The notes: generated by a model from the letters alone, not told the origin. Shown: positions 52,733 through 62,614, counted from the first letter of the stretch. The stretch: 64,000 bases of DNA from an uncultured Methanospirillum sp. (GCF_963668475.1 NZ_OY764544.1:3843986-3907985); one strand, 5' to 3'. A program made the numbers and translations.

Positions 52733-53434
52733 ATGAGACCACTGGGATGTACCCTCTCCGGAGGACTTGTCTTCTTTTCACCGGTGATCAACCGGGTACT
52801 TCGTCTGTCGATCCCGTTTCTTCTTGGAATCGGGATGCTCCTTGTCTACTATTCAATGTACGATTATAACACGTATCTTGAATTAGCCAGCCTGTCATTT
52901 CTGTATTTCATACCTCCGGCCGGGAAAGAGAGTCTCATCCCCGCCGCTATAGCGATGGGAATCCCCTGGGTCACCATATGCGCCACGCTGACCTTTATCG
53001 ATATTATCTCCTGTCTCTTTATGCTCTGGAATTTTGAGATCCTGGTGCTTATCCCGTTCATCGGCCCAAGGCTTATCAGGCTCATGCGCAGAGGAAGAGA
53101 TGTTCTGTCAAAACATGCATGGCTTGAGCGGCTCTATCTTGTCGGTCTGGCAGTGTTTGTCTTTCTTCCGCTCCAGGGCACCGGGGCGGTATCAGGAACG
53201 GTGCTCGGGAAGATGGCAGGAATGCCGCCGATAGAGATCTTCTGTGCTATCAGCATCGGGTCGGCCCTGCACAGTTTTGTCATCGGGCTCTCGGCCTATG
53301 CACTGAATAAGTATCTGGGACTCAACCTCTGGTACCTGGTTGCCTTCATACTCGGCATCATTATTGTGATCTCCATTGTATCCTTCCTCTGGTACCGCTA
53401 TGTCGGGATCGACTGCCAGACAGATCAGTCCTAA
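52733..53434 (+). CDS. Small-multidrug-export-family membrane protein
   Basis: 233 residues with about six membrane helices. The FIPPAGKESLIPAAIAMGIP motif in the first half and LPLQGTGAVSGTVLGKMAGMP in the second fit the Sm_multidrug_ex family of putative export proteins. The first 30 residues are also hydrophobic. The transported substance is unknown and the export label comes from the family name only. It converges with the DedA gene. Confidence 0.75.
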   Translation: MRPLGCTLSGGLVFFSPVINRVLRLSIPFLLGIGMLLVYYSMYDYNTYLELASLSFLYFIPPAGKESLIPAAIAMGIPWVTICATLTFIDIISCLFMLWNFEILVLIPFIGPRLIRLMRRGRDVLSKHAWLERLYLVGLAVFVFLPLQGTGAVSGTVLGKMAGMPPIEIFCAISIGSALHSFVIGLSAYALNKYLGLNLWYLVAFILGIIIVISIVSFLWYRYVGIDCQTDQS

Positions 53435-53486
53435 GAGAGCATTCATAAGGTAGTATTCCTTCCTTGCATCTCTTACCTCCGATCTT

Positions 53487-54140
53487 TTACAGTTCTTCTG
53501 TTACCCGTGATCGTGCCCAGGAATACAAAACAAGGGCACCTGATCCTACAATGCTCAGGATAAAGAGCAGGGATACTACAGCGAAGATGAGATCCCGGTA
53601 TTCAGCAAGCCAGGGGAGTACCCCGCAGAGATATCCGAACCCGCATACGGTAATTGGCCAGAGAAATGCCCCGAGAATATTGTAGGCAGTGAACTGGTTT
53701 ATCCTCATCCGGCTGATTCCTGCAAGAAATGGAATGATTGTCCTGATGATCGGAACGAACCGTCCGATGGTGATTGCGGTATTCCCCCATCTGCAATAGA
53801 ACTCCCCGCTCCGTTTCAGATCCTTCTCAGTGACGATCCGGGAGAAGTGCCTGGTGATGAGGGGCAGGCCAAGGCGGTATCCGAGCATGTAACTGAGTTC
53901 GTATCCGAAAAATCCTGCCAGGATATATGCTATGAGGAGATACCATATGTCGAGGAATCCTCCTGCTGAAAGCATACCGGTGAGGAAGAGCAGGGAATCG
54001 CCAGGAAGCCATATCATCGGGGGCACACCGTTCTCAAGCAGGATGATCAGAAAGAGGATACCATACACGAGAAGGCCGAAGGTGCCTGCAGCACTGGTAA
54101 TATCTCCTGTCAGGAGCTGGGGCACTGCTTCAGTCAGCAT
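53487..54140 (-). CDS. DedA-family membrane protein
   Basis: 217 residues, with several membrane helices. The DedA marks are visible: LLENGVPPMIWLPGDSLLFLTGMLSAGG, and GRFVPIIRTIIPFLAGISRM where the Arg/Pro motif sits in a re-entrant loop. DedA proteins move lipids, including lipid carriers, across membranes and affect proton balance. Its role here could include returning the polyprenyl carrier, but that is inference. Single gene; hypA is divergent. Confidence 0.88.
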   Translation of the reverse strand: MLTEAVPQLLTGDITSAAGTFGLLVYGILFLIILLENGVPPMIWLPGDSLLFLTGMLSAGGFLDIWYLLIAYILAGFFGYELSYMLGYRLGLPLITRHFSRIVTEKDLKRSGEFYCRWGNTAITIGRFVPIIRTIIPFLAGISRMRINQFTAYNILGAFLWPITVCGFGYLCGVLPWLAEYRDLIFAVVSLLFILSIVGSGALVLYSWARSRVTEEL

Positions 54141-54262
54141 CAGGAGAAGATATACCGTGTTCCCCCATTTCTACTCTGCTGCGGAACAGATCCAACGCTT
54201 TAACCCTTTCCGGGTAGACCTTCCTCTACCAGAGCCGGAATTTCCGGACGGAGTCTCCCCCC

Positions 54263-54604
54263 ATGCATGAATACGGGATAGCCTATGATATTGTTGAGAC
54301 TGCACGGCGTGCGGCTGTAGATCATCATGCCAGATCGATCAGTAAAGTGTGTGTAGATGTAGGTGAGATCTCGATGATCAATCCTGAACAGGTTGAGTTC
54401 CTCTTCAAGACGATCGTCGAGGATGAGCCACTCTTCGCAGGAGTCGAGTTGGTCTGCACGGTCATACATCCGGAGACGCGGTGTGAATGCGGGTACGTGG
54501 GCAATGAGATCTATGTCTGCCCGAAGTGCGGTGCTCTTCCGGCTATTGAGAAGGGGAAGGAGATTGTGGTTACAAATATTGAGATAGAGGCTGGTGAGGA
54601 ATGA
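54263..54604 (+). CDS. hypA: Hydrogenase nickel-insertion protein HypA
   Basis: 113 residues. Starts MHEYGIAYDIVETAR, where His2 is the nickel ligand. VDVGEISMINPEQVEFLFK is the typical core. The zinc site uses CEC and CPKC (about residues 73-89); the first pair is spaced Cys-x-Cys rather than the common Cys-x2-Cys, as in other methanogen HypA. It loads nickel into hydrogenases. Its last four bases overlap hypE. Confidence 0.93.
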   Translation: MHEYGIAYDIVETARRAAVDHHARSISKVCVDVGEISMINPEQVEFLFKTIVEDEPLFAGVELVCTVIHPETRCECGYVGNEIYVCPKCGALPAIEKGKEIVVTNIEIEAGEE

Positions 54605-55596
54605 AAGTTACACTGATGCATGGTGCGGGTGGCGAAGTTATGGGAGAGGTGATCGATATCGTCTCAAAGATCACCAACAAGAACGCCGGTGGAATCGGTC
54701 TCGAATCACTTGATGACGGGGCAGTGATCCCTATCGGTAACTCCCAGGTTGTATTCACCACCGATTCGCATATCGTCAGGCCTCTCTTCTTCCCGGGAGG
54801 AGACATCGGGAGGATTTCTGTCTGCGGGACTATCAACGATATCGCTATGATGGGTGGAAAGCCTATCGCAATATCATGCGGACTTGTTCTTGAGGAAGGG
54901 TTTGAGTTCGAGGATATCAACCGGATTGTTGACTCGATGAACGAGGCCCTGAACGAGACCGGGGTTGCCCTTGTGACCGGGGATACCAAGGTCATGGAGA
55001 AGGGCAACCTTGACAAGATCATGATCAATACCACCGGAATCGGTGTTGCAGAGACGGTTGTCCGGGACTGTGGGCTTGAGGTCGGTGACGTGATCATCGT
55101 GTCGGGAACCCTCGGGGATCATGGCTTTGCCGTTCTTGCAAGCCGTGAAGGATTTGAGTTCGGTGATCAGATCGTCTCTGATGTAGCACCACTTGCCGGA
55201 ATGGTGCAGGAAGTCATGAAGGCAGGATCGATTCATGCCATGAAGGATCCGACCCGTGGCGGGTTTGCAAGTGCGATAAATGAGATGGCTAGAAAGTCTG
55301 GTGTTCAGGTCAGAATAACAGAAGAGACCCTGCCAATAAGGCCTGCTGTGAAGAGTGCCTCGATGCTGCTCGGTATAGACCCCCTTGAGGTAGCCAACGA
55401 GGGGAAGGTTGTGATGAGCGTTAAGGCTGAAGATGCCGGGAAGATCCTTGCAGCTCTCCGTGGCCATAAATACGGGAAGGATGCCGCCATTGTTGGCAGG
55501 GTTGTCTCCGGGTCCGGGGTTATCATGGAGACCGCAGCCGGTGGAGAGAGGTTTATTGAGACTCCGCTTGGGGATCCGGTACCGAGGGTATGCTAA
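54601..55596 (+). CDS. hypE: Hydrogenase maturation protein HypE
   Basis: 331 residues of the PurM-like fold. HypE dehydrates a carbamoyl group on its C-terminal cysteine to make cyanide for the NiFe centre. MHGAGGEVMGEVI, LDDGAVIPIG, TDSHIVRPLFFPGGDIG and DPTRGGFASAINEMA are family marks, and the chain ends PRVC with the reactive cysteine. It overlaps hypA (ATGA). HypF, HypC and HypD are not in the window. Confidence 0.96.
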   Translation: MKVTLMHGAGGEVMGEVIDIVSKITNKNAGGIGLESLDDGAVIPIGNSQVVFTTDSHIVRPLFFPGGDIGRISVCGTINDIAMMGGKPIAISCGLVLEEGFEFEDINRIVDSMNEALNETGVALVTGDTKVMEKGNLDKIMINTTGIGVAETVVRDCGLEVGDVIIVSGTLGDHGFAVLASREGFEFGDQIVSDVAPLAGMVQEVMKAGSIHAMKDPTRGGFASAINEMARKSGVQVRITEETLPIRPAVKSASMLLGIDPLEVANEGKVVMSVKAEDAGKILAALRGHKYGKDAAIVGRVVSGSGVIMETAAGGERFIETPLGDPVPRVC

Positions 55597-55668
55597 ACCA
55601 AATTGGATAAAAACAAAAACCTTACTTCTTTCATTAATTATAATAGGTTTTTTTCAGAGTAAATAAAA

Positions 55669-57231
55669 ATGACTAGAAGCATTTTCGATAATCTAAATCG
55701 TCTTTTCTCATCAAAAGAAAAAATACTTCAATTGTTCTTAATATTAGCAATAGTTATCGGTTTTTTTTTCAAATTAATTTCATATTCTAATATAATATTA
55801 GACAGCGATTCTGCCCAATTTGGACTTTATAGTTACTCTATTATTCAAGGAAATTTTTTATTTCATGAAATATATTTATCAAGTTCAGGAAAATATTTCC
55901 TTGAACTGGTAATTTTCCATCTTCTTCCGCAATTTATTTCTAATTATGATCCATTAGTACTAAAATTATCTTTATTTTCAATCTTTATTTGTTCGATGAT
56001 GATTTTTTCCTATTTTGTATATTATTTAACCAAAGAGGTTACTAATGCCTTAATCTTCGCAGCATTACTTCTAACATTAAATTCTTCTGCATTTAGTGAA
56101 TTTGCAGACATTGCTCATATGTTTTCAGTTTTTTTCTGTGGTATTGCTCTTATTGTAACATCTTATTTTTTATCAAGTAAGGAAACCCATGATTTTAAAA
56201 TTAAAACTCTGCTTTTGATGATTTTCCTAAGTATTTGTATTTCAATTGCATCCTACTCTGATCCCTACGTAATACTCTGCTATACGATACCGATAATTGG
56301 AGCCTATGTTTTTTTCTTCAATATCAAAACAAAGATCACAAATTTGTTTTTTATTTTTATAACAACATTTTCACTACTTACATATTTGTTTGGAGATTGG
56401 ATTATTGAAACAATAATCGTAGATCCACCCAGAATCGTTTCTTATATGCCATTGGAAATCCGGCCATATACACAGATTGGGCCCTATATTTTTTTCTTTT
56501 TTAAAGGAATATCAAATTTATTAAATATTAATCTTTATTATCTCTGGGATGCGTTCACCCTAGAAAATTTTTGCATTAGTATCGTTTTTATTATAATTGC
56601 AATTTATCTGTTGTACCTGTATTTGTTTCAACAGAATCCGGGGTATCGTAAAAATATGTTTATTTACTCCTATTTTGCTCTTTCATTCATATGTTTATTT
56701 ATTTTTTATATATTTACTAGTATGAGCGCAGAGGGTATGTCTCATCTTAAATACCTGCTATATCCGATGGTAGTATTTCTTTTATTGATTTCACTTTCAA
56801 TCTCATCAAAAAATAAATTATTTACAACTCTGGTCTGCTTATTAATTTGTATTGGAGTAATTGGTAATCTTAATTTAAATCAGAAATTTGAGACTGATTC
56901 AAACCAGAAGCAAACTGAACTCATAAAATTCCTTAACGATAATAGTTTACATTATGGATACAGTGATTATTGGGATTCGAACCTCATTACGTATTTATCA
57001 AAATTCTTAGTAACTGTTAGAGCAATTACAATTGATAATAATGAGAGTGTAAAGACCTATCCCTATAACTGTAATGATAACTGGTATAATTACCCTGATG
57101 GTGCTGATGTTTTTATTCTTACAAGTAATGAGAATACTTTATTAACTGATGAAAAACTTTCGTATGTATTGTCAATAGACCCTCCAAAAAAGAAGTTACT
57201 GTGTAATGAATATTCAATTTATGTCTGGTAA
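55669..57231 (+). CDS. AT-rich multi-pass membrane protein, glycosyltransferase-like
   Basis: 520 residues with about ten to twelve membrane helices spread over residues 15-400, then an extracellular tail of about 110 residues ending in SNENTLLTDEKLSYVLSIDPP. An acidic pair follows the first membrane helix (ILDSDSAQFGLYSYSI), as in GT-C dolichyl-phosphate-dependent glycosyltransferases. The gene is far more AT-rich than the chromosome and uses different codons, so transfer is likely. It is just downstream of hypE but probably has its own promoter. The enzyme call is tentative. Confidence 0.6.
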   Translation: MTRSIFDNLNRLFSSKEKILQLFLILAIVIGFFFKLISYSNIILDSDSAQFGLYSYSIIQGNFLFHEIYLSSSGKYFLELVIFHLLPQFISNYDPLVLKLSLFSIFICSMMIFSYFVYYLTKEVTNALIFAALLLTLNSSAFSEFADIAHMFSVFFCGIALIVTSYFLSSKETHDFKIKTLLLMIFLSICISIASYSDPYVILCYTIPIIGAYVFFFNIKTKITNLFFIFITTFSLLTYLFGDWIIETIIVDPPRIVSYMPLEIRPYTQIGPYIFFFFKGISNLLNINLYYLWDAFTLENFCISIVFIIIAIYLLYLYLFQQNPGYRKNMFIYSYFALSFICLFIFYIFTSMSAEGMSHLKYLLYPMVVFLLLISLSISSKNKLFTTLVCLLICIGVIGNLNLNQKFETDSNQKQTELIKFLNDNSLHYGYSDYWDSNLITYLSKFLVTVRAITIDNNESVKTYPYNCNDNWYNYPDGADVFILTSNENTLLTDEKLSYVLSIDPPKKKLLCNEYSIYVW

Positions 57232-57286
57232 ATTGATTTCAATATAAGATGATTGAATTCCTCATGTTCACCGGTGAACCCTAAAA

Positions 57287-57655
57287 ATGACTCAATCTGA
57301 TGATTCATCAAATCTCCATAGAACTGAATGGCGGGAATTATCCAAAGACCTTACCGGTCGTGAGATACTATACTACATATCCGGTTCTCCAGACGGGGTC
57401 AGAGAGACGAAGATCAAGTCATTCATGCATGATGTCTTCAAGTACTCTTTTAGCGTATCAATCGAGACCCACCTGGAGAAACTCGAGAAAGAGAATCTGA
57501 TCTCGAGAGAGACAACCCGAAGCGGTGCCAGGATCTGGCATGCTAATCAGGATAAGGTTCTTGAGCTGGTCCAAAGAGAACTTGAAGAGATGAAGTATCG
57601 TGAAGAAGAACTTCGTGAACTTCATGCGTACCTGGTTAGTATGTATGGTGACTGA
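57287..57655 (+). CDS. Winged-helix-like small protein
   Basis: 122 residues. Residues about 20-85 look like a winged helix domain, with LTGREILYYISGSPDGVRETKIKSFM and HLEKLEKENLISRETTRSGARIW (recognition helix and wing). A charged coiled-coil tail (EMKYREEELRELHAYLV) follows and may mediate dimerisation. It is a likely DNA-binding regulator with no recognised partner. Its GC content is close to that of the chromosome, unlike the gene before it. Confidence 0.65.
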   Translation: MTQSDDSSNLHRTEWRELSKDLTGREILYYISGSPDGVRETKIKSFMHDVFKYSFSVSIETHLEKLEKENLISRETTRSGARIWHANQDKVLELVQRELEEMKYREEELRELHAYLVSMYGD

Positions 57656-57786
57656 CCTGGCCGGTCCCTAATTGAAGGTAGCACATTTCCATTTTTTTCA
57701 TTGCTTTGAATCAAATCCGGTGATATATTCAAGGCAATGCTTTGAGAATTTCTCTAAAAAAACGGATGATGTATCCATCAGACTCC

Positions 57787-57886
57787 CCTGATGAAAAACG
57801 GTTAAGTCATCAGGTATGAGTGGATAATGGGCAGAGCAGGCTGTTCTAATTTTAGGATTTGATCCTGAGAAAAAACTAACCGTTAA
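57787..57886 (+). ncRNA. Structured non-coding end of the IS110 element, candidate bridge RNA
   Basis: The 319 bases before the transposase ATG hold no gene but strong structure. CCTGATGA (57787-57794) pairs with TCATCAGG (57807-57814). Its loop contains AACGGTTA (57797-57804), which matches TAACCGTT at 57877-57884. AGGAT/ATCCT (57854-57866) forms another hairpin. IS110-group elements carry a bridge RNA in the non-coding end upstream of the transposase, so this is the expected place. The exact element boundary and RNA ends are not seen. Confidence 0.4.
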
Positions 57887-57974
57887 ATTGCTCTCGCAGG
57901 CTACCATGCGACGTAAATCGCGAATGTCAAATTTGCCTGTAAGGCAATTCATCTGCCCATCACCTCTGATATTT

Positions 57975-59219
57975 ATGACCGAACAGATACAAGTAGCCGC
58001 TGGTCTTGACCTTCACAAGTCGTTCATCGTGGCAACTATTCTGACCTTAACCGGGGATAAGTTAATCAATCGGTTTGATAGAACGCAATCTGGGCTCATA
58101 GCACTCAAAAACTGGATAATCTCCTATAATGTAGAGGCTGTTGGTTGCGAATCAACAAGTGACTACTGGGTTAGGATTTTCGATCTTCTTAACCCAATTT
58201 GCAAAGTAATTGTGGGAAATGCCCGAGATATGAAAGCACTCTCCCACAAAAAGACAGACAAGATCGATTCAGAATTTATAGCGCTTATTACTCTGAAGGA
58301 CATGATTCATCCATCTCGAATTTTTCCTGCAGAGGATCGAGAATTCCGTTTAACTGTCAGGTTGAGACACAAACTCGTTCAAAAACGCTCTTCAATTAAG
58401 AATGAAATCCACCATATTCTCGATTCTGAACTGTTCCGCTTGTCTTCAGTTTTAACAGATATATTTGGGAAGTCAGGTGCCCTGATCATGAAGGGGATTC
58501 TAAATGATATGCCAGTAGATGAAATTCTCTCGTTGCTACCTGCTTCTGTTCTCAAAAAGGAAGAGGCTTTGAGAGATGTTTTAAATACCACTTTATCAGA
58601 AGGGGCTCTAACTCGTCTTGCATCTTGTCTTCGTATCATCAAAATACTGAATCAGGAAATCGCTGAATTGACCAATATCTCAACAAATTATGCTTTTATG
58701 AATTTTCCCAGGGAGTATGAGATCCTCAAATCAGTTCCTGGTATTGGAGACATTACTACGGTTACTCTTCTTGCTGAGATAGGTGATGTTAAAGATTTCT
58801 CATCAGGTGATAAATTAGCAAGCTGGCTTGGAATTGTTCCAAGAGTATACCAATCTGCTGATAAACTGTATACTGGGTCAATTACAAAACGGGGATCCAG
58901 AGTGGCAAGATGGATTCTTATCCAGGCTGCTCATGCAGCAGTGAAGGCTCGGGATAATGATTTGAAAACGTTCTATCTCGGAAAAAAAGATGTCATTGGC
59001 AATGGGAAAGCTATCGTGAGTGTTGCAAGAAAGATGGTGGTCATTATCTGGCATCTTCTGGTTAATGATGAGACATACAAAGATACTCAATACCGGGCTG
59101 TTAAGCCAACTAAGAAAGTCTACGTGAAGGTTCCAAGAATGACTTCGATTGAAGAGGTTTTAAAACTGTTACGAGAAGCATCTGTCATTCTTCAAGAACC
59201 AGATCCAGAAAAAGGTTAA
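57975..59219 (+). CDS. IS110-family transposase (DEDD recombinase)
   Basis: 414 residues from ATG 57975 (MTEQIQVAAGLDLHKSF). The N-terminal RuvC-like domain has Asp12 in GLDLHK, the Glu of VGCESTSDYW and the DKIDSEFIA motif. The C-terminal Tnp domain has SVPGIGDITTVTLLAEIGD, KLASWLGIVPRVYQSADKLYTGSITKRGS and the nearby catalytic serine. The length is complete and the frame uninterrupted, so it may still be active. A longer start at 57888 has poor support. It abuts the truncated IS630 gene. Confidence 0.9.
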   Translation: MTEQIQVAAGLDLHKSFIVATILTLTGDKLINRFDRTQSGLIALKNWIISYNVEAVGCESTSDYWVRIFDLLNPICKVIVGNARDMKALSHKKTDKIDSEFIALITLKDMIHPSRIFPAEDREFRLTVRLRHKLVQKRSSIKNEIHHILDSELFRLSSVLTDIFGKSGALIMKGILNDMPVDEILSLLPASVLKKEEALRDVLNTTLSEGALTRLASCLRIIKILNQEIAELTNISTNYAFMNFPREYEILKSVPGIGDITTVTLLAEIGDVKDFSSGDKLASWLGIVPRVYQSADKLYTGSITKRGSRVARWILIQAAHAAVKARDNDLKTFYLGKKDVIGNGKAIVSVARKMVVIIWHLLVNDETYKDTQYRAVKPTKKVYVKVPRMTSIEEVLKLLREASVILQEPDPEKG

Positions 59220-59391
59220 CCCGGTACTTCCTTGACCGGATTTTTCATGACAAACGAACTTAAACCTCACCTAAAAAAGTGTTGGGTAATCCCACCCAAA
59301 CAGAACGCTGAATTTGTTGCTCATATGGAAGATGTCCTTGAAATTTATCATCTTCCATATAATCCAAATATCCCTGTTATTTGCATGGATG

Positions 59392-60684
59392 CAGTAGTTC
59401 ACTAACTCAATTTTTCGACGCCGAGTGCAATTCGGTACCTTAATATAGATACGAGTTGGCCCCTGTGGCATATCAGTTTAAATCCAATCCTGCGACAAAT
59501 TGCCCTTCAATTAGTGAGAAGACGTGCTTTAGAAGGGTCGTTTCTGCGCTTGACAATACTCTTCTAATCCCGATTCGAGGAAAACTGAATCGGAGAAAAG
59601 TTATTGAAACAGTCGTCGGAATGGCTTCTAATCAGGGATCAATTCATTCAACAACGAATAGTCTTGTTAATGTTCCTTGTGAAACCTCAATGCGGCACCA
59701 CCTTCAGAAACTAACTTTGACTTTCTTCAGGAAAATAATGTAGAAATACTAACCTCTGATGCAATATCTATCCTTAATCCTGGAACAGCGTATAAATTCG
59801 CAATAGATTTTACGTTGGATCCCTACTATGGTAATCAAACCCAGGAAAACTGTGATTATATTGTTCGAAGCCAGAAAAATAAGTCTACAAACGACTTTTA
59901 CGGATATGCAACTCTGTATGTCATTAACAAAAACCGTCAGCTTACTTTATCCATCCTCCCGATGCATCCGGAGTTCTCTTCAGCTTACTATGTAGCATAC
60001 TTTTTGGACGTAATTAAGTCATTAAACCTGAAGATGGAGTTTTTTTGTTTAGATCGTGGATTTTATAGTAAAAAAGTTATCAAACTATTACAGATCTGCG
60101 ATCTGCCTCACATTATCCCAGTAAAAAGACATGGAAAACGGATGATAGAGTTATTAGACGGAAGAGGATCAAGGTTTGACACCTATACAATGAAGGACCG
60201 AAAGTGTCCAGTTACTTTCAGATTAGCTGTTGTTACCACATACTCGAAAGGGAAAAGAGGGAAGAACAAAGCGATTAACTATGGATATGTTGTATTTGGA
60301 ATAGATTGGAAGTTCAAAAAGATTTTCAACATATATCGTACTCGATTCGCAATTGAATCATCTTATAGGATGAGAAACCGGTCAAAGCCTAAAACATCGT
60401 CTAAAAGTGTAAAAATTAGCTATTTTTACGCCATAGTTTCAATGCTCTTAAAGAATATTTGGCTTGCGATAGCACGGGATTTTTTTTCACCCATCCAGAC
60501 AGGTCCTCGTGTAATTATTTTGCGTGCATTCAGGTTTGAATGGTTCCTTGATCTCCTTTGGAATTATTCAAAAAAGTTGAGAAAGTTTGGGGACTCGAAT
60601 TCACTCATACAGGGTTCCAATTGAGAGATATCGATATAGTTGCGTTAAATAATTGAGATCTGTAAATGAGTTAGCGAACTACTG
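59392..60684 (+). mobile_element. ISH3-family insertion sequence, 1293 bp, complete ends
   Basis: CAGTAGTTCACTAACTCA at the left (59392-59409) and its inverse TGAGTTAGCGAACTACTG at the right (60667-60684) are 18-base inverted repeats with one mismatch. The target duplication GGATG is at 59387-59391 and 60685-60689. Removing the element and one copy restores the IS630 reading frame exactly. The element carries one frameshifted transposase gene. Confidence 0.9.
59456..60624 (+). pseudogene. ISH3-family (DDE) transposase with a frameshift
   Basis: The first part (59456-59743) carries ALDNTLLIPIRGKLNRRKVIETVVGMASNQGSIH. The second part (59723-60624, in another frame) begins NFDFLQENNVEILTSDAIS and contains AIDFTLDPYYGNQ (first Asp), FFCLDRGFYSKKVIKLLQ (second Asp) and TRFAIESSYRM (Glu). 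These are the catalytic motifs of the ISH3/ISC1217 group. One shift near 59705-59725 separates the halves. Unless the frame change is programmed, the element cannot move itself. Confidence 0.75.
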
Positions 60685-61250
60685 GGATGAGAAACCGATT
60701 CAATTTATTTCTTATACCAGACCTTCAATTCCTCCATCACCATCTCATCCTGAACGATTTGACTATGAATATCAGAGAAATGGAACGTCAAATATCTTTA
60801 TTTTCACTGAACCATTGAAAGGTTGGCGAAAAGCGGTTGTAAAGGAAAGGAAAACAAAGCAGGATTGGGCTGAAGAAATCCGAACGTTATTAGTTCAGGA
60901 TTACCCATCTGCATCGAAAATTATTTTGATCTGCGATAATTTGAATATCCATACAATAGGGGCATTATATGCAACATTTACACCTAAAGAAGCATTGAAC
61001 CTCTCCAAACGATTAGAGGTTCATCACACACCAAAACATGGTTCATGGCTAAACATTGCAGAAATTGAGTTGAGTGTAATGACTACGCAATGTTTAAACA
61101 GAAGAATTGGGGATCCTATTTCTTTAAAAAATGAAATTAAAGTTTGGCAGAAGAACCGAAATGAAAATCAAAAGGCAGTAAACTGGCAATTCAAATCAGA
61201 AGATGCAAGAATTAAACTGCATCATCTCTATCCACAAATTTAAGTGGCGA

Positions 61251-61814
61251 GGGGCACTAGTTATGGCCAGAAAAGAGAAACCCGATCTCGTCCTGCTTGA
61301 TCTGGTCATGCCGGAAATGGACGGATTTGATGTAGCAATGGCCTTTCGAAATAATCCTGATTTGGACCAGATCCCTATTATTGGGGTATTTGCCTCTGTC
61401 TCACCTAGAGAACGTAGAAAAGAGTTTGAACAAGTGTGTGACGGTTTTGTGGGTAAACCAATCTCTTTTGATGATCTTCTCAATAAAATTCAGCTCTCTC
61501 TGGGAATAACCTGGAATGTGGTTCCGGCACCTTCTGCATCCCGATCCCTTAGAGAACCTACAGAGAAAGAGAAACCAATGGTAATACCCCCGGAACAGAC
61601 ATTACAGGCCATCATTTCTCTGGTAAAACAGGGAATGTTTAGTGGTGAGTTACCATCGATACTGGTAGAACTGCAGACAGATAGTAGGTATATTCCGTTC
61701 TGTGAACAGATTTATCGGTTTGTCCGAAGCTATGATGATAAAAAAATACTCTCTTTCATCGCCGGGGTAAGAGAAAGGCGGGATTTTTTCGATCCGCAGT
61801 CGGGACATGAATAA
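61251..61814 (+). pseudogene. Response regulator lacking its N-terminus
   Basis: The frame from 61251 (ALVMARKEKPDLVLLDLVMPEMDGFDVA) is a receiver domain from its third strand onward, including the phospho-acceptor Asp and the Lys loop (GFVGKPISF). The first 45 or so residues, with the acidic pair, are absent. The IS630 end lies directly in front. An ATG at 61263 could still give 183 residues. The C-terminal part (about 100 residues) is helical with no recognised domain. The gene was evidently cut by the insertion. Confidence 0.65.
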
Positions 61815-62191
61815 AATTCCTTCGACGTCAGGTCTTCAGTTCCTCCCTACTGTTCCCCATTATCGAATTATAACCTAATTCAGGAAAAATGGGGTTCTTT
61901 TCGCATCCTACCCCAACCCATCTTTCCGGATATCTGCTGCTGTATCGGTGCTAAATAGGGTCATTTCCGGGCACGTAAAGAGTGCCAGACGGACAATCTG
62001 GGTATGAAATGGCAGATTCGCGAAATTGGGGTCCTCTTTTTGCTGAAATGTTGCCTATTGAAGCTCTGGAAAGGAGAATTGGAGGCTAAAAATGATTTCT
62101 GTTGGTGATATCTCTCATCTCCATCCCGGACGACCCCGATATTCCGGCATCTGACGGCGGGTCTGACACTAAAACCGGTTCCGGGTCCGGA
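61815..62191. other. Intergenic region, no gene seen
   Basis: 377 bases after the truncated regulator. No open frame with coding character and no clear repeat or RNA structure was found. Confidence 0.4.
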
Positions 62192-62614
62192 TTATTCAAT
62201 AAATCCTCGTGATGACATTCTTTCATGATCCAGGAAAAGGGCCATGCCTGTTTTCATTCTCCTGAAGTTTAGGGTCTCGTAAAAGTGCTCTTTCCCGGGA
62301 GAAGCGTAGAGGATCACATTGCAACCGGGAATCTTGTCAAGGAGATGATTCACGATGGTTGTACCAATTGTCTTTCCCTGGTATTCAGGGGATACTGCCA
62401 CATCGTACATTGAAGCCTGGTACGTTCCATCAGAAATAACCCGGCCGAACCCGATCAGGGTATCCCCGTCAAAAACAAAAATGACTGCGTAACTGTTTTT
62501 AAACGCTTTCCGGTGTACATCCCCATCGAAATAACTCATGCCACCGTTTTTCAGAATCTCAGACACACGGTCCCAGTTTATTCCAGAACACGAATGGCGC
62601 ACGATAATATCCAT
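62192..62614 (-). CDS. GNAT-family N-acetyltransferase
   Basis: 140 residues, ATG at 62614. GNAT marks are MYDVAVSPEYQGKTIGTTIVNHLLD (acetyl-CoA loop Q-G-K-T-I-G-T) and FYETLNFRRMKTGM near the C-terminus. VFVFDGDTLIGFGRVISDG is the typical middle strand pair. It is a different subfamily from the GNAT at 15776 and stands alone. The acceptor amine is unknown. Confidence 0.85.
   Translation of the reverse strand: MDIIVRHSCSGINWDRVSEILKNGGMSYFDGDVHRKAFKNSYAVIFVFDGDTLIGFGRVISDGTYQASMYDVAVSPEYQGKTIGTTIVNHLLDKIPGCNVILYASPGKEHFYETLNFRRMKTGMALFLDHERMSSRGFIE

Larger units (their letters stand above)
59253..61243 (+). pseudogene. IS630-family transposase split by an inserted ISH3-type element
   Basis: The frame reading NELKPHLKKCWVIPPK (from about 59253) to VICMD (59391) is the middle of an IS630 transposase. 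It continues after the inserted element as EKPIQFISYTRPSIPP (from 60687) to LHHLYPQI (stop 61241-61243). Joining the two at the 5-bp duplication restores CMDEKPIQ with the first catalytic Asp. The second Asp is in LICDNLNIH and the Glu in NIAEIEL. The N-terminal helix-turn-helix part is missing, cut at the IS110 side near 59250. Confidence 0.85.

Noticed and set aside
57698-57952. 84-codon minus-strand frame upstream of the IS110 transposase
   Set aside because: It overlaps the structured non-coding end and shows no known domain.
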